A stretch of DNA of 64,000 bases from Proales similis (lineage: Eukaryota; Rotifera; Eurotatoria; Ploima; Proalidae). Under the pieces are notes generated by a model. It did no database searches, was not told where the DNA came from, and worked only from the letters and a program-made list of their open reading frames with translations. Below, piece by piece: positions 47,580-60,760 of this stretch. The stretch's first letter is position 1. The number at the start of each line of letters is the position of its first letter. Location of the stretch: positions 496,001 through 560,000 of the forward strand of contig JAGVRJ010000015.1 in assembly GCA_019059635.1 (NCBI GenBank). The letters are read 5' to 3'. Made by a program: the position numbers and the translations under genes.

Positions 47580-50500
47580 CTAGTGTGTTTGAGCTATGTC
47601 TCGGAAAAAAAGACTAATATCATCTTCTTTAAACTCCAAATGTATTCCATGACCTTCGTAGCAGAGTTTTATAAGCCTGTCATATAATTTAAACTGACGA
47701 ATAAATTCACCACTCATATCACACCAAACTACTTCAACTAGACTGCTGTTTTCCTCCAAATGCTTTACCACTCTGTGAAAAAGATTTTCGAGACTTTTTT
47801 TAACCTCCTTCGCTTGGTATTGAACGATTATTTCTCGCAAATTAGCCGCCGATAAATCAAGTTGGTACGATATATCTTCTGGCTTGTAACCTCTCTCTAT
47901 TTTAGATTCCACCTTTTCGAAGAAAACATGCAGTTTATCTAGTGGTCTTCCTAAATATTCTTTGACGTATTGACGTTTCCAGTGTATGTATTGCTCATAA
48001 GCATATTTTGTTGAATCTTTAAGTCCATTTATACTTCTCATTATATCTTAAAAATTAATTGTGATTTGAAATTTTTTCAAACCAAGTGTTTATCTCAAAT
48101 TTAAGCTATATTACGATTCATTTGTTTATAATTTTGGAAGCGAACTACTTCCTGTGGCGTCTTTTGGCTATCAAAAGAAGTTGTTTCTATCCCTCGATAA
48201 ATCTCGTCCACCAAAGACTGATATATCATGCAAAGCTTTTCGTACATATCAATTCTGATTGGCTCCCAACAGTTTTCTGCTTCTTTGACGATGTCCTTTT
48301 AATTTCGATTAAATGCCGTCAAAACGACATAATTAATGCGAACAAAATTTTAATCAAATAAATTAATAACCTTTTCAGGGTGCTACTTACTTCGAAATAA
48401 TTTACGTATTTTAATATTCCAACTTTTTCCTTCTTGTTTATTCGATATTCTCGAATTGATGATTTTAAAAATTCCTTTTTCTTGCCATTAGATTTTCTAT
48501 TTAATATTACTGAAAAAAGAAAATACAATATATTGACTACAAAGATCCTTTGTGTGTCGTAAAAGGCCGATCAGTGGTTGGTGCATGAATTGTTTGTTGG
48601 CGTGGCTATCAACTACTCTTTTAAGCAAATTTGCGTACATGAAAAAGACCATTCTTTTAATCAAATCATTAAAATATGAAACAATCTAGAATATTAGTTA
48701 CGAACATATTATCTGTTTTGAAAATTGAATCAATAACCAATTTGCAGTTTTCCTCAACATGGTTTTCAAATATTTTTCGAAGGATTATACTTAACCTTTA
48801 ATTTTTTAAAGATGCTATAAATTGATTTGAATACACATATTTACATTTCTGGTTTCTCGTTTGAGTTTTTTGATAAACTCATAGATGATTCTAGAGAAAG
48901 ACTGGAACTTTTTCTGCTCATTATTGAGGTTTGGAGCTTTTGTGACTTAGAATCGTCTTGACTCCAAGAGAAATCTTTTAATTTTGATATTGTGCAAAAG
49001 AATTCTTCTGAAAATTCTTGTTCGGCTTGCACAGCCACCGATATCTGGTTGATTAATTTACCGAAGATAAGTTTTAAACTGTCTTTTGTTTGAATATCTA
49101 TTTTTATAGTGAAAAGGTCGCTTTTTAAAGCCTTTTCCTGGGACTTGATCAAAGAACCTTTAATATTTTCTTTTGATGACCCTTAGTTTAAGACCTATTT
49201 AAATTAGGAATAATCATAAGCGAGTGCTTCCTACCCGTTTTGTCTGACTTGGGTATTCGAAGTTTTGCACAATTGGCAAATGCCGTTATCTCCTTAGCAT
49301 AAAGTTGTCCTACCGTTTGAATATAATGCTCCTTTAAGTCCTCAAAATACGTTTTTTTGGTTTGAGAACTGTTTCCGATTAAAAAGGTGCACCCCGAACG
49401 AGCAATCCATGGCATAAGATTTTTATATATCATTAGCTCGTCAAATATTTGTTTATGAGTTGGAAGATTTTGAACAGAGTTATCTACTATTTGATACGAA
49501 TCCAAGTGATTATTGTGCTACAATTTCACCAAAAGTGAGTGTTTGACATAACTACGGGCTTTTTAACTATAGAACATTACCAAATGAGTAATAAGATTTC
49601 GCAAATGGTTGTATGCGTTTGTGCAAAATCTTATTTTAACCATTTCAATGTTCTTTATCTGACTTTCAAACGCTTTCATTTTGCGAAAGGCTGCGTCTAA
49701 GAATTTTCAACATATTGTTTCAAGTAAGTTTTCTTTCTTTAGCTTTTTACTTACCATAAGATTTATTTGTTTCTAGGGCATCAATAAGAATCTCAGCAGC
49801 CCTCACACTTTGTTCGACTTTTTTTGGCTCACTTAAATCACATTCAAGGAGAATCTGTCGCTGCTCGGCTGGATATTCAATTGAAGTAACAAAGCTTTCG
49901 AGCGAAGAAAATAGTGAATGATGATTGTCCTCTTCAATTTGAAGTAGTTGATCGCGTTCACCAACCATTCGAACCGCATCACCAACTAAGCTTATTTTAT
50001 CATCATAAATAGCAAGTCTCTCTTCGATTTTGTCAATTTCCGCTATTGTAGAATCAAGCATCTCGATTAGTTTGACCGTATGCTCTTCAGATTGCATAAT
50101 ACTCTCAATGTTTGACTAAAATGTTTGTTAAATATTTGGCATTGATTTGATGAAATATTGTGTTCTTCTTACTGTGTCAAGCCTATAAAGCTCCTGGTTT
50201 ATCTTTTGAACAAATCTCTCGACAAATGTGCAGTCAAAGTTGTATTCTTCCATTAATTCAAGCAAACTTTCTTCGTCAGTTCGGGTGGGTTCAAAAATAT
50301 TTGACTTTTCCGGTCTATCTTTTTTTTGTTGACCTTTGCTTTTTTCCAATTTGCTTACTTGGGAGAAAATAAAATCTTTTTCAAAAATAATAAAGATTTT
50401 TAAAATTACCTAACGGTTTAAAATTATTAAATTTTGGACGTGTTGCCAAATTGACGAATTGCTCAGAAAGTCGCCAGAGAGCTTCCAAAAAAGTATCCCT

Positions 50501-51006
50501 TTCCTCTCTGGATTCAGCCTGCCAAACATAACGTCTCATCTCATCAGTCGAGTTTGCAGAATTGATGTCAACTGCTATCATTTCGAAAGCAAACACCGTC
50601 AATGTTTCACTACTAAATTTATCATTTTTCCCGATATGATCAATTCTTGTGATAGATGCTATTGAGTTAAGAGTCCATGTCAGTTTTAGCTTAAAATCTG
50701 TTGTCTTCTCGTTGTATTTGATTAAATATAGCAGTGGAATAGAATCATCTTCCGAAATTTTGACTTGATAACAGTAAATATTAAGTAATTAGGCAGGCTG
50801 AGAGGAATAAGCTTTTAATTACTTGAAGATAATAGAAAATAACCTTTATTTGTGTGTGGAACCACGACATTTAACTCATCTCTTAAGAATTTTTTAACCT
50901 GCTGTTGCTGTTTTAGATAGTCGTAGACTTGTATAAAAGAAACGATTGTTTCTTTTTCGTCTAATATTGACGCTATCTTCAGTCTCTGTTGTATAGTTTT
51001 TGACAT
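47580..51006 (-). CDS. EXOC1: Exocyst complex component 1 (Sec3)
   Basis: EXOC1/Sec3 is the exocyst subunit that marks plasma-membrane sites for vesicle tethering; its N-terminal PH-like domain binds phosphoinositides and Rho GTPases. Exons run right to left. The first, 50815-51006, starts with MSKTIQQRLKIASILDEKE. The next (about 50420-50778) gives VKISEDDSIPLLYL ... KLTWTLNSIASI and EALWRLSEQFVNLA, as in the PH-like domain. Then come 50128-50349 (FVERFVQKINQELYRLDT), 49747-50097, 49188-49505 (MPWI ... YIQTVGQLYAKEI), 48841-49152, about 48320-48720 (KKEKVGILKYVNYFE), about 48120-48310 (SQKTPQEVVRFQNY), and the last, ending at 47580 (EYLGRPLDKLHVFFEKVES, KEVKKSLENLFHRV, EFIRQFKLYDRL, IAQTH). 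These match the family in order over its full length. Internal exon borders are approximate. Confidence 0.9.
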
Positions 51007-51594
51007 TATTTGTTATCACAAATGCAACGCATTCGAAATCAACGAATAAGCGGGTATTAGGATCATTTAGAAATAAAAATGCATATAATTACTAATGCTG
51101 AATAAATATTTTGGACATTTTGTCAAGTTTTTAATGCATCACAAATGAGATATGATGAAAAGTATTTGAAGCTTAATAGATAATTTGTTTTTTCTAAATC
51201 GGATCTTCAACTATGATTGTATCAAACTCAAGAATTTACTTTCGAAATTATGGGGCATTATTATTCAGCACTTTTTAGGTTTGCGACTGCAATCAATTTA
51301 TTTGTTTCTTATTGTTTTTTTGTTTTTTAAATCTTTTCTGAATTTACATTCAGTCTTTGTATATGTGGCAAACCGATCAATTCAAATCTATTTTCTATGT
51401 TATACTTTTATAAGAGGCATAAAGGAGTTCTCACCGAAGCAAATTGTTGTGTCCTATTATATTAGATAGAATTTTTGTCCTAGATTTATTCATCATTAAC
51501 TTACTTGGGCTTTTTTTAAGCCTTTACTTATCAATCCCATTGCGATTGAATTCATTTTTGCTATTTTTGCCATCTATGTTAATTTTTTAAGTTA
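51007..51594. other. Intergenic region between EXOC1 and NAA35
   Basis: Contains the EXOC1 promoter next to 51006 and the NAA35 3' end. A plus-strand open stretch (51185-51469) gives a very hydrophobic, phenylalanine-rich product, starts only at TTG and sits in T-rich DNA. I judge it chance. Confidence 0.5.
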
Positions 51595-54309
51595 TTACAC
51601 AGAAATTTGATTTAGGTTATCAAGCTTATTTACCGGTTGATATTCATTTTTTTTTTCAAAAATAGAGTGAGCTTGTTCAAAATGTTCTCTCGCGAATGTT
51701 AAGAGTTGAGATTGTTCATAGCATTCGTTTAAAATATCATCTTTGGCTCGGAAAAACTGATAATCACACATAGGTGGGGTAGTGAAGTGTGAAAATGGAC
51801 GAAAACGATGCAAGAATCTCAATTCTTCGCTGTCAAATTCACTTCGCGGCCTTCTAAAAACTCCTTCTTTAATAAATGCCCTGAAACACTGATCGAGGAT
51901 TAAAAAATAGATTATAGATTATTTATCTATTTATTTAACATTCTTTAATCCGTACCTGGTAATATGCTGAATATGCGTGCCTTTTTGCTGTTAATAGGCT
52001 TATTCTGTCACCAATAGAAGATTTTTGCTTTTTTTTAAATTTTTTGTTGTTTTTATCTATGAAAACAATTAAGCTTTTTTTTCAAATCGCGAAATCTTTA
52101 ACTTGCTTATGCTTGGAAAGTCTCCGAACTGTGCTAATTCTTCAACTCGAGAAAGAGTATTTATGTGCCAATTTAATATAACCTCGCTTAAATACCAAAA
52201 TACGTAGTGATATTCGAAATTGGAGAAAAGGGTTAATTCGAAGCCAGATATCAAAAATTTTTCCATAGTAGTCAAAATGAGATCAAGGAGCCAGCTACTA
52301 AAAAAAGCATGATTTTTGGACTGAATGTTCTCTTCCGCCATAAATTTGATAAGAATTCTATCAAGGTTGTCGGCTTCATCTTGCATAGAAGCAAGCTCTT
52401 CAAATATATGAGTAAGCTTTTCTCTTTGACGTGCTTGATTGTTGCCAGTTAATTGCAGCAGATTCAGAAACGATGGACAAGTTTTGTTAAGAAATGAATC
52501 GACCAGGTATTGCGCTACATCTTTCTTTTCCATCTGCACTCTTAAATTAAATAAAAAAAAGTCAAATACAGATGGCTGGGTTTTTGATAAGTACCGAGGA
52601 TTTAAAAATGGAGGGTTATTGAATTTGATTATTGATTTTCTCAAAATTTCTTTGAGCTGTGTGTATCTTTCGATCGGAGATTTAGGGAGTATAACAAGCT
52701 TAAACAGCGAATATTTATAAAAGATATATGAGTCAACCATCTTAATTAAGTAACCTTTACCTGTAAATACGAACGAATAAAAACCGGCTCATATTTACTC
52801 ATGTTTTGAGCAAATTCAATTAGTTTTTCGTAGTTGTATTCATCGCTCAGTTTTTCCATTTCAACAATTCTTTCAATGTATAGCTTAAATTGTAAAAGAG
52901 AAGTTTCGAAATCTAAAACGTTAATAAATCGAGGAAATGTTGGAGGTAACAGTCGTTGGTTGACGTTCGGTTCTACTCCAAGCACAAGTGGATAAACTTT
53001 TGGTAATTCAATAATATCAATGAATCTAATTGACCCCGGATCTTCATTCTTACCAGTTTTTCCGATAGTTGATAATTTTGGTTCGGCAGTAAACTTATGT
53101 GAAAAGCTCATTCTTTCAAGGCTTTCTAGACATTGGCTAGCATATTTATCGATTATTTCTTTTTGTTTTCTCTGTATGATCATAAAAATATTTTAAATTA
53201 AAGAAATGAAAGAGAGAAAAGTTTACTTACTAGAAATTCAAATTCGTTTTCGTTTTGAATTATAGAAAAAAAAGATTTTAAAAATTTCATCCGAGCCACA
53301 AGTCCTAATGCTATTTCAGCCTATTTTAATTTTAAGCTAATCATGATTAAATTGGATATTTCTTTGTCAAAATGATCAACCTCTTCAATATTTTCCAAAC
53401 TTTTCAGCTTCTTTTAAGAATTATTAAAATTCTAAGTGTTATAAGTCTAAAAATAAAGAAAAAAACCCGATAAAGTTTTGAAGATTTATCCTCTTCGACT
53501 TTTAGCATTAAATTGATAGTATTGCACGTATATTGAGAGGCAAGGTTAAAGTTATATGAATTGAGCTGAAAATCTTCCTTTAAATTTAAAATAAAATCAA
53601 ATTGAAAAGAAATAATATTATTAGAATTCACTTTTTTACCTCTTCAAAAACCGAAGCAGATATTATTTTTTCTCGCATAAGACTGGCTAGTTTCAGAACA
53701 GTAATAACAAAGCATTTTAAATAACTGTCCAATATAAGCTCAGGATTATGCAGGTATAAGTTGATAAAAAGTGTTTGAGCCAAAGACGCACCATCGAGCC
53801 AGGTTGCCTTAAAAAATTATGACTTTTTGTAATTAAACTTTTAAAAAAACAATACCATCAAAATCACTAAGTTATCTGTTATGGTCAGCTTCTCCTTTAA
53901 GGTCAAACTTTCAACTTTGATAAGCCCTTTCTGCTTTTTTATAAGTTTTGTCGAAAAACGGAAGAACAAATGGCTAACCTCAATTGCATCATGTAAGTCT
54001 TTCATTCTTATGTTAGCTCTGTTTCCTTTTAAACCTACATCCATTTTGGGATCCTTAAAGTACCAGTGATTTTAAACTTTAAAGCTTCAGATTGCAAAAT
54101 CTTTGGCCAAAATTATTTAATTACCATCATTTCAATCGCTGACATTGCCTCAAAAAGTCCGAAACTGTGGAGAAGATAATTTAATCGAATATTTAAATAT
54201 ATTCAAATCAATTTGAAACCAACTTGGTTGATTTGACTAGTTCTCCCAAATTGAGTAGGGAGCATTCACTTTTGAATAGATCGGTAACATCTTTCCAGTT
54301 ATAGTTCAT
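51595..54309 (-). CDS. NAA35: N-alpha-acetyltransferase 35, NatC auxiliary subunit (Mak10)
   Basis: NAA35 is the large scaffold of the NatC complex, which acetylates N-terminal methionines of ML/MI/MF/MW-type proteins with NAA30 and NAA38. The start is at 54307-54309 (MNYNWKDVTDLFKSECSLLN). A small exon at about 54134-54172 gives FGLFEAMSAIEMM; the next (ending near 53830, starting 54050) gives DPKMDVGLKGNRA, together the hallmark FEAMSAIEMMDPKMD motif. Later exons: about 53400-53790 (weakly conserved middle), 52746-53183 (VNQRLLPPTFPRF), 52069-52740 (ARQREKLTHIFEELASMQDEA, SGFELTLFSNFEYHYVFWYL), and the last, ending at 51595 (SEELRFLHRFRPFSHFTTPP, REHFEQAHSIFEKK). Order and motifs match over the whole family length, though the C-terminal part looks shorter than in vertebrates. 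Exon edges are approximate. Confidence 0.9.
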
Positions 54310-54401
54310 TTTCGTCTCGTTTCCTTGAAAAATAATTCTAAAATTTTGCTAACTTAAACAATACATTCGGAGGCAATGTACATGAAAATTAAATAAGTAT
54401 A

Positions 54402-54659
54402 CTAGTTAGGAACTAACTTGACTAGCTTCTTTAAATACTTATCAGTCAAGGAGTGAGAAGCCTGTTCAGTTGGAATAATTTTATTTGAAACCTTAACCGT
54501 GCCCTTTTTGATATTGTACAATTTATAACAGCATGATCTGAATGCAGAATGAAAGCGATTAAAAAAATAATACTCAAAGTGACACAATTCAGAAATGTTT
54601 GTTTTATTATTAGTTGGCACAAAACTTTCAGAAAATTCATCGTTACAGTATTTGATCAT
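54402..54659 (-). CDS. Small hypothetical protein (85 residues)
   Basis: ATG-started ORF on the same strand, ending 93 bp upstream of the NAA35 start. The product (MIKYCNDEFSESFVPTN then CHFEYYFFNRFHSAF, a CC pair and a lysine-rich end) has no motif I recognise. The aromatic-rich middle with spaced cysteines resembles small mitochondrial assembly factors only loosely. No intron is needed. It could be a real small gene or a chance ORF; the chance of 85 open codons in AT-rich DNA is not negligible. Confidence 0.35.
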   Translation of the reverse strand: MIKYCNDEFSESFVPTNNKTNISELCHFEYYFFNRFHSAFRSCCYKLYNIKKGTVKVSNKIIPTEQASHSLTDKYLKKLVKLVPN

Positions 54660-55029
54660 TTTTCAAGATATAACAAAGCATGTCAATCGCTCGTCTAGGT
54701 ATTTAAGTGACCAAATTAAAAAGATTACTAATAAAAAGGTGCGAAAATGATATGTAGCAAATTTTCGAGAATCGAATTATAGAATGTTTTTCTTATGCCT
54801 CTAGCTTTTCTTAAATGCGGAAGATTGTTATTTCATTTTTTTTTATTCAAAGAATTTACATTTTTAACAATTTCAGCCAATTGAACCATTCTGAACTAAA
54901 ACTTTACCCTGCTTCTTTTGCCAAAGGCAAGCAAAATTTAAGATTTTGAGAAAACCCCAGCCTAAATATAGAAAAGAAATGCAAGATAATTCATCGGGAA
55001 ATGGTTCTTGGATAACTTAGGTCCGTATC
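54660..55029. other. Intergenic stretch, nothing assigned
   Basis: AT-rich gap between the small ORF and the DCP2 stop, including a T-rich run near 54832-54846. No gene, RNA or repeat is seen. Confidence 0.45.
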
Positions 55030-56433
55030 TTAAAGAGTAAGCATAGGTGGTAAATCTTGCATAATTGAATTGTAATCAAACTTAAAATTGATCCAGCACT
55101 CTGGTCCACTTTGAGTAGCTTTAACATCCTGGGCTGTTGTTCTTAACTTTTTTGAAATAACATGAGAGCTGGTAATTTTCTTTTCAAGACACGTTTGTTT
55201 TGATGGTTTTCCCCAGCGATTTATTCTATTATCTCGGTGTGCAGTTAGATCTGCGTATTGGCTCTGCTGAAGCTTTTGATAAACTGATATTTGTTTAGGC
55301 CTCTTGGAAGAATCATGTTCTTCATTGAGAGAAGAAGAAACTCCGCGTCTAGCCGAGGGACTGATTTTGTTTCCTAAATTTATATTGCATGTAAGTGAAC
55401 TGGGCATCTGATCGTTAGATATAGATCGAATAAAACGCTCTGATGTTTTGGATTGCTTATGTTGAAGACTGTTATTCTGTAATGAACCAATGTTCTGGTC
55501 CTGAGTACGATGATGATGATGCCTGGTAAGAACTTTCCCATTAACTATCGATCCTTGAAGTTGGCCTCTTTTGATAGCAATCCATTTTTTCAATGGTTTG
55601 ATAAAAGGAATGACCATGAAGAATGAGTTAGGTGAATAACCAAGAAGTTTTTTAGATCGCGTATCCTTTCTGTGTGCTGGTAATTGATCTAGGCGAAACC
55701 AACGAACCTCCTTGATTTCACGTCGAGTTTTAGGCTCAAACTTTGTTTTGGTTGGAACGCCATCGACTAGATAAAGACGAATCGTTTGATCATTTATATT
55801 GATTTGAAGATGTTGTTCTGAGCGTAACCTATCTTTGATGTCGAATCCGGTTTCCTCTAGCACCTCTCTAATCGCACACTCACTTTCAGTCTCTTCCTCA
55901 AAGACTTTTCCTTTAGGAAAGCCCCAAGAGGCTTTAGACCAAAATCCTTGAACCAAGAGAACTTTCTGTAGACTTTCATCCAGAATAATTGCACCATTTG
56001 TGGGTACTGCATGCTTAAACACTCTCCATTTGTTTAATATATCATCGACTCGACTTGAGTGCTGCATTAAGAAAGGGCAGTGTCGAAAAATGTTATCGGC
56101 GAATGTTCGAATACTACATGGCTTGAGGTGATGCTTATTGGGAGGAAGCTGTTTTATCACATTTAAATCTTCCTCCTCTTCATCATCCTCGGTTACATCC
56201 TCTGAGGATGATGATGATGAATATGACGAGCCGCTGCTGCCGCTATAGTTGACGTTATTAAAAGCAGAATCACAGTAAAAATCAAGATAGAACCAATGCG
56301 CAATCTCAATCTGGAAGAAGATTCGTATAAGGTCACTTCGCTCCTGCTCCGGAATATTCACAATAAAACGGCTACAAAGGTCGCTTAGTACACCTTCAGG
56401 AATACGGTACTGATCGTCTGCGCAGGACTTCAT
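55030..56433 (-). CDS. DCP2: m7GpppN-mRNA hydrolase, decapping enzyme 2
   Basis: DCP2 removes the 5' cap of mRNAs in the cytoplasm with DCP1 and EDC partners. Intact single ORF of 467 residues starting at ATG. The N-terminal regulatory domain begins IPEGVLSDLCSRFIVNIP (residues 11-28) and AHWFYLDFYC (45-54). It is then split by a serine- and acid-rich insert (about 64-92, SGSSGSSYSSSSSSEDV then DDEEEEDL) before resuming at IRTFADNIFRHCPFL. The Nudix domain has GAIILDESLQKVLLVQG and the Nudix box (about 171-198: GFPKGKV ... REVLEETGFD) with all the metal-binding glutamates. Box B is NSFFMVIPFIKPLKKW. The tail is basic and serine/glutamine-rich and ends with FKFDYNSIMQ (about 451-460), the conserved C-terminal element of animal DCP2. 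It is divergent from KRI1. Confidence 0.96.
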   Translation of the reverse strand: MKSCADDQYRIPEGVLSDLCSRFIVNIPEQERSDLIRIFFQIEIAHWFYLDFYCDSAFNNVNYSGSSGSSYSSSSSSEDVTEDDEEEEDLNVIKQLPPNKHHLKPCSIRTFADNIFRHCPFLMQHSSRVDDILNKWRVFKHAVPTNGAIILDESLQKVLLVQGFWSKASWGFPKGKVFEEETESECAIREVLEETGFDIKDRLRSEQHLQININDQTIRLYLVDGVPTKTKFEPKTRREIKEVRWFRLDQLPAHRKDTRSKKLLGYSPNSFFMVIPFIKPLKKWIAIKRGQLQGSIVNGKVLTRHHHHRTQDQNIGSLQNNSLQHKQSKTSERFIRSISNDQMPSSLTCNINLGNKISPSARRGVSSSLNEEHDSSKRPKQISVYQKLQQSQYADLTAHRDNRINRWGKPSKQTCLEKKITSSHVISKKLRTTAQDVKATQSGPECWINFKFDYNSIMQDLPPMLTL

Positions 56434-56870
56434 TTTTGGCGCTCCACTGACTGATTGTGGCTAATATGCTTCTCTTATGGAGGCGTATCTAGACTGAATT
56501 TTAAAATGTGGGAATGAGAAGCTGATGGTATGGCTGCACTGGAAATAATCTCTGCATGATGCATATATGTTAATCGTTAAATATTTTGTCCCGCCCTACG
56601 TAATAAGAAATGAACAATTGTAATTATGCCAACTATTTCCCATGCTTGGAAATCAGTTTGTCTGATTAGTACATTAGTTATAGGCGCGAATAAACTTTAC
56701 TGTATAATTTTAGAAGAATATGCTAAATTAGTTTCTAAAATTAATATATGATAAATGATAAGAAATAAAAAAATTGCTGCATTAATAAGGACATTAGTGT
56801 GAAACAAACTTGCCATTAACTCAAGCACATGTTTTAATTTATCAATATTCATCCAAGATTGCAAATTAAA
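56434..56870. promoter_or_regulatory. Divergent intergenic region between DCP2 and KRI1
   Basis: 437 bp separating the starts of DCP2 (minus) and KRI1 (plus), so it must carry both promoters. I see no specific factor site that I would name. The right half is AT-rich. Confidence 0.45.
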
Positions 56871-59459
<2,589 letters not shown>

Positions 59460-59483
59460 ATGTATTGTTTAAGAAAGCTTGTT

Positions 59484-60311
59484 TCAATCTGTTTGAATTG
59501 GTGAGGTGGAAGAATCTAAAGTCTGACGGGTGGTTTTTTTGCTCAGCATTCCTAGTTTACTCTTTGAGTTTTGATTTAATCCAGTCGTAGTAAAGATATC
59601 TCCTGAAACAACTGCAAGTTCGGCCATGGCCATGGTAGTTGATGGAATTTCATTTACCATTATGAAAGGAACAAAAGATAGACTTTCCTTGTCAAATATT
59701 AAATTTTTGGCTTCATCTATCAAATTTGGGTGCATTCTGAAATGCGATCGTAAAGTGCGAGGGCTAAGTTTTCTTCCTGCAAACTGTCCAGTATTGTCTA
59801 TATTTCCTCTCTCAGTTTGTTCCATTGTTCCAGCGAGCTTTGAATTATAATTCACATACACCCTTATTGGTGTTTTTTCTCTGGTAAAGTAATACCTCGC
59901 ATATCTGTTGCGATCAAAACCACTGAGAAACCTTTCACACTCTGGACCGTGAAGGTGAGGGGGCTTGTTATGCGGATGTTGATGAATAGTCATATTGCTA
60001 AAACCAACAAAACTCGATCGAGCATCACTTGCATTTTGTAAATTCATGAGAACTTGCTTGGGTAGTTGAGGTAAAAAGCGACGGGGTGCCGGTAGATAGG
60101 GACGTAATAGCAGTAAATTTTGAGGAGATGATGACCAAGATCTTTGAATTGGCTTGTGCAACCCAGATTTTTTATTCAATCGATCGTTAAACGTATTTTC
60201 CAGTGAGAGAAATCCTGGGAGGCTCACAGTCCTTGTGGGACGCTTCTCGTCAAACAGAAATCCCACCGTTCGTCTCTTGTTGCGTATTCGACGACTTATC
60301 GCTTGGGACAT
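59484..60311 (-). CDS. Hypothetical basic protein
   Basis: ORF with its first in-frame ATG at 60309-60311 (MSQAISRRIRNKRRTVGF), giving about 275 residues; a longer version would need a TTG start. The product is arginine- and proline-rich (LRPYLPAPRRFLPQLPKQ), has histidine-rich HQHPHNKPPHLHG and ends in a serine/threonine-rich tail (KKTTRQTLDSSTSPIQTD). I recognise no domain, signal peptide or membrane segment. Its length makes chance unlikely. It converges with KRI1, with only 24 bp between the two stop codons. It could be a lineage-specific or fast-evolving protein. Confidence 0.6.
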   Translation of the reverse strand: MSQAISRRIRNKRRTVGFLFDEKRPTRTVSLPGFLSLENTFNDRLNKKSGLHKPIQRSWSSSPQNLLLLRPYLPAPRRFLPQLPKQVLMNLQNASDARSSFVGFSNMTIHQHPHNKPPHLHGPECERFLSGFDRNRYARYYFTREKTPIRVYVNYNSKLAGTMEQTERGNIDNTGQFAGRKLSPRTLRSHFRMHPNLIDEAKNLIFDKESLSFVPFIMVNEIPSTTMAMAELAVVSGDIFTTTGLNQNSKSKLGMLSKKTTRQTLDSSTSPIQTD

Positions 60312-60760
60312 TCTTAGTACGTTGAATATTCCCAAAAAAGTACCAGGCAGAAACAACTCTGATACTTATTGATTTTTCAAAAATAATCGACTTTTATAGT
60401 GAAGCAAAATTTCATGCTTATTAATCCGGCTTAGAAAGTTTTTTAATTAAAATTAAATATAAATATTAATTCTTTTATTTTAATTCCCACTTCTGCCTTG
60501 TTCAAAGTGAAGGTAAATCAATAATAAATATCCTGAAATAACTATGACAACTCAAAAACATGTTCTAGCTAAAATTTTTGGCAAGGGATAAAAAAAAACC
60601 GATTTATCAAAAACTGAGACAAAAAACGCGTCCCATCTTGATTCAATACTACATCACTGAGTAATTGGGTTTAACAACGTCATCTAATGAAAAGCCCGAA
60701 TTTTTAGTGAGCCGAAAAAAGGACTTCTAAAAAACTCTAATACTTAACTCAAAAATTGTC
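60312..60760. other. Divergent intergenic region, hypothetical gene and PREB
   Basis: Holds the promoters of the minus-strand hypothetical gene and of plus-strand PREB. It is AT-rich (60430-60485 especially). No gene or repeat is recognised. Confidence 0.45.

Noticed and set aside
51185..51469. 94-codon plus-strand ORF between EXOC1 and NAA35
   Set aside because: It has no ATG at its start, has a product dominated by F/L/I from T-rich DNA, and shows no splice context or recognisable domain.
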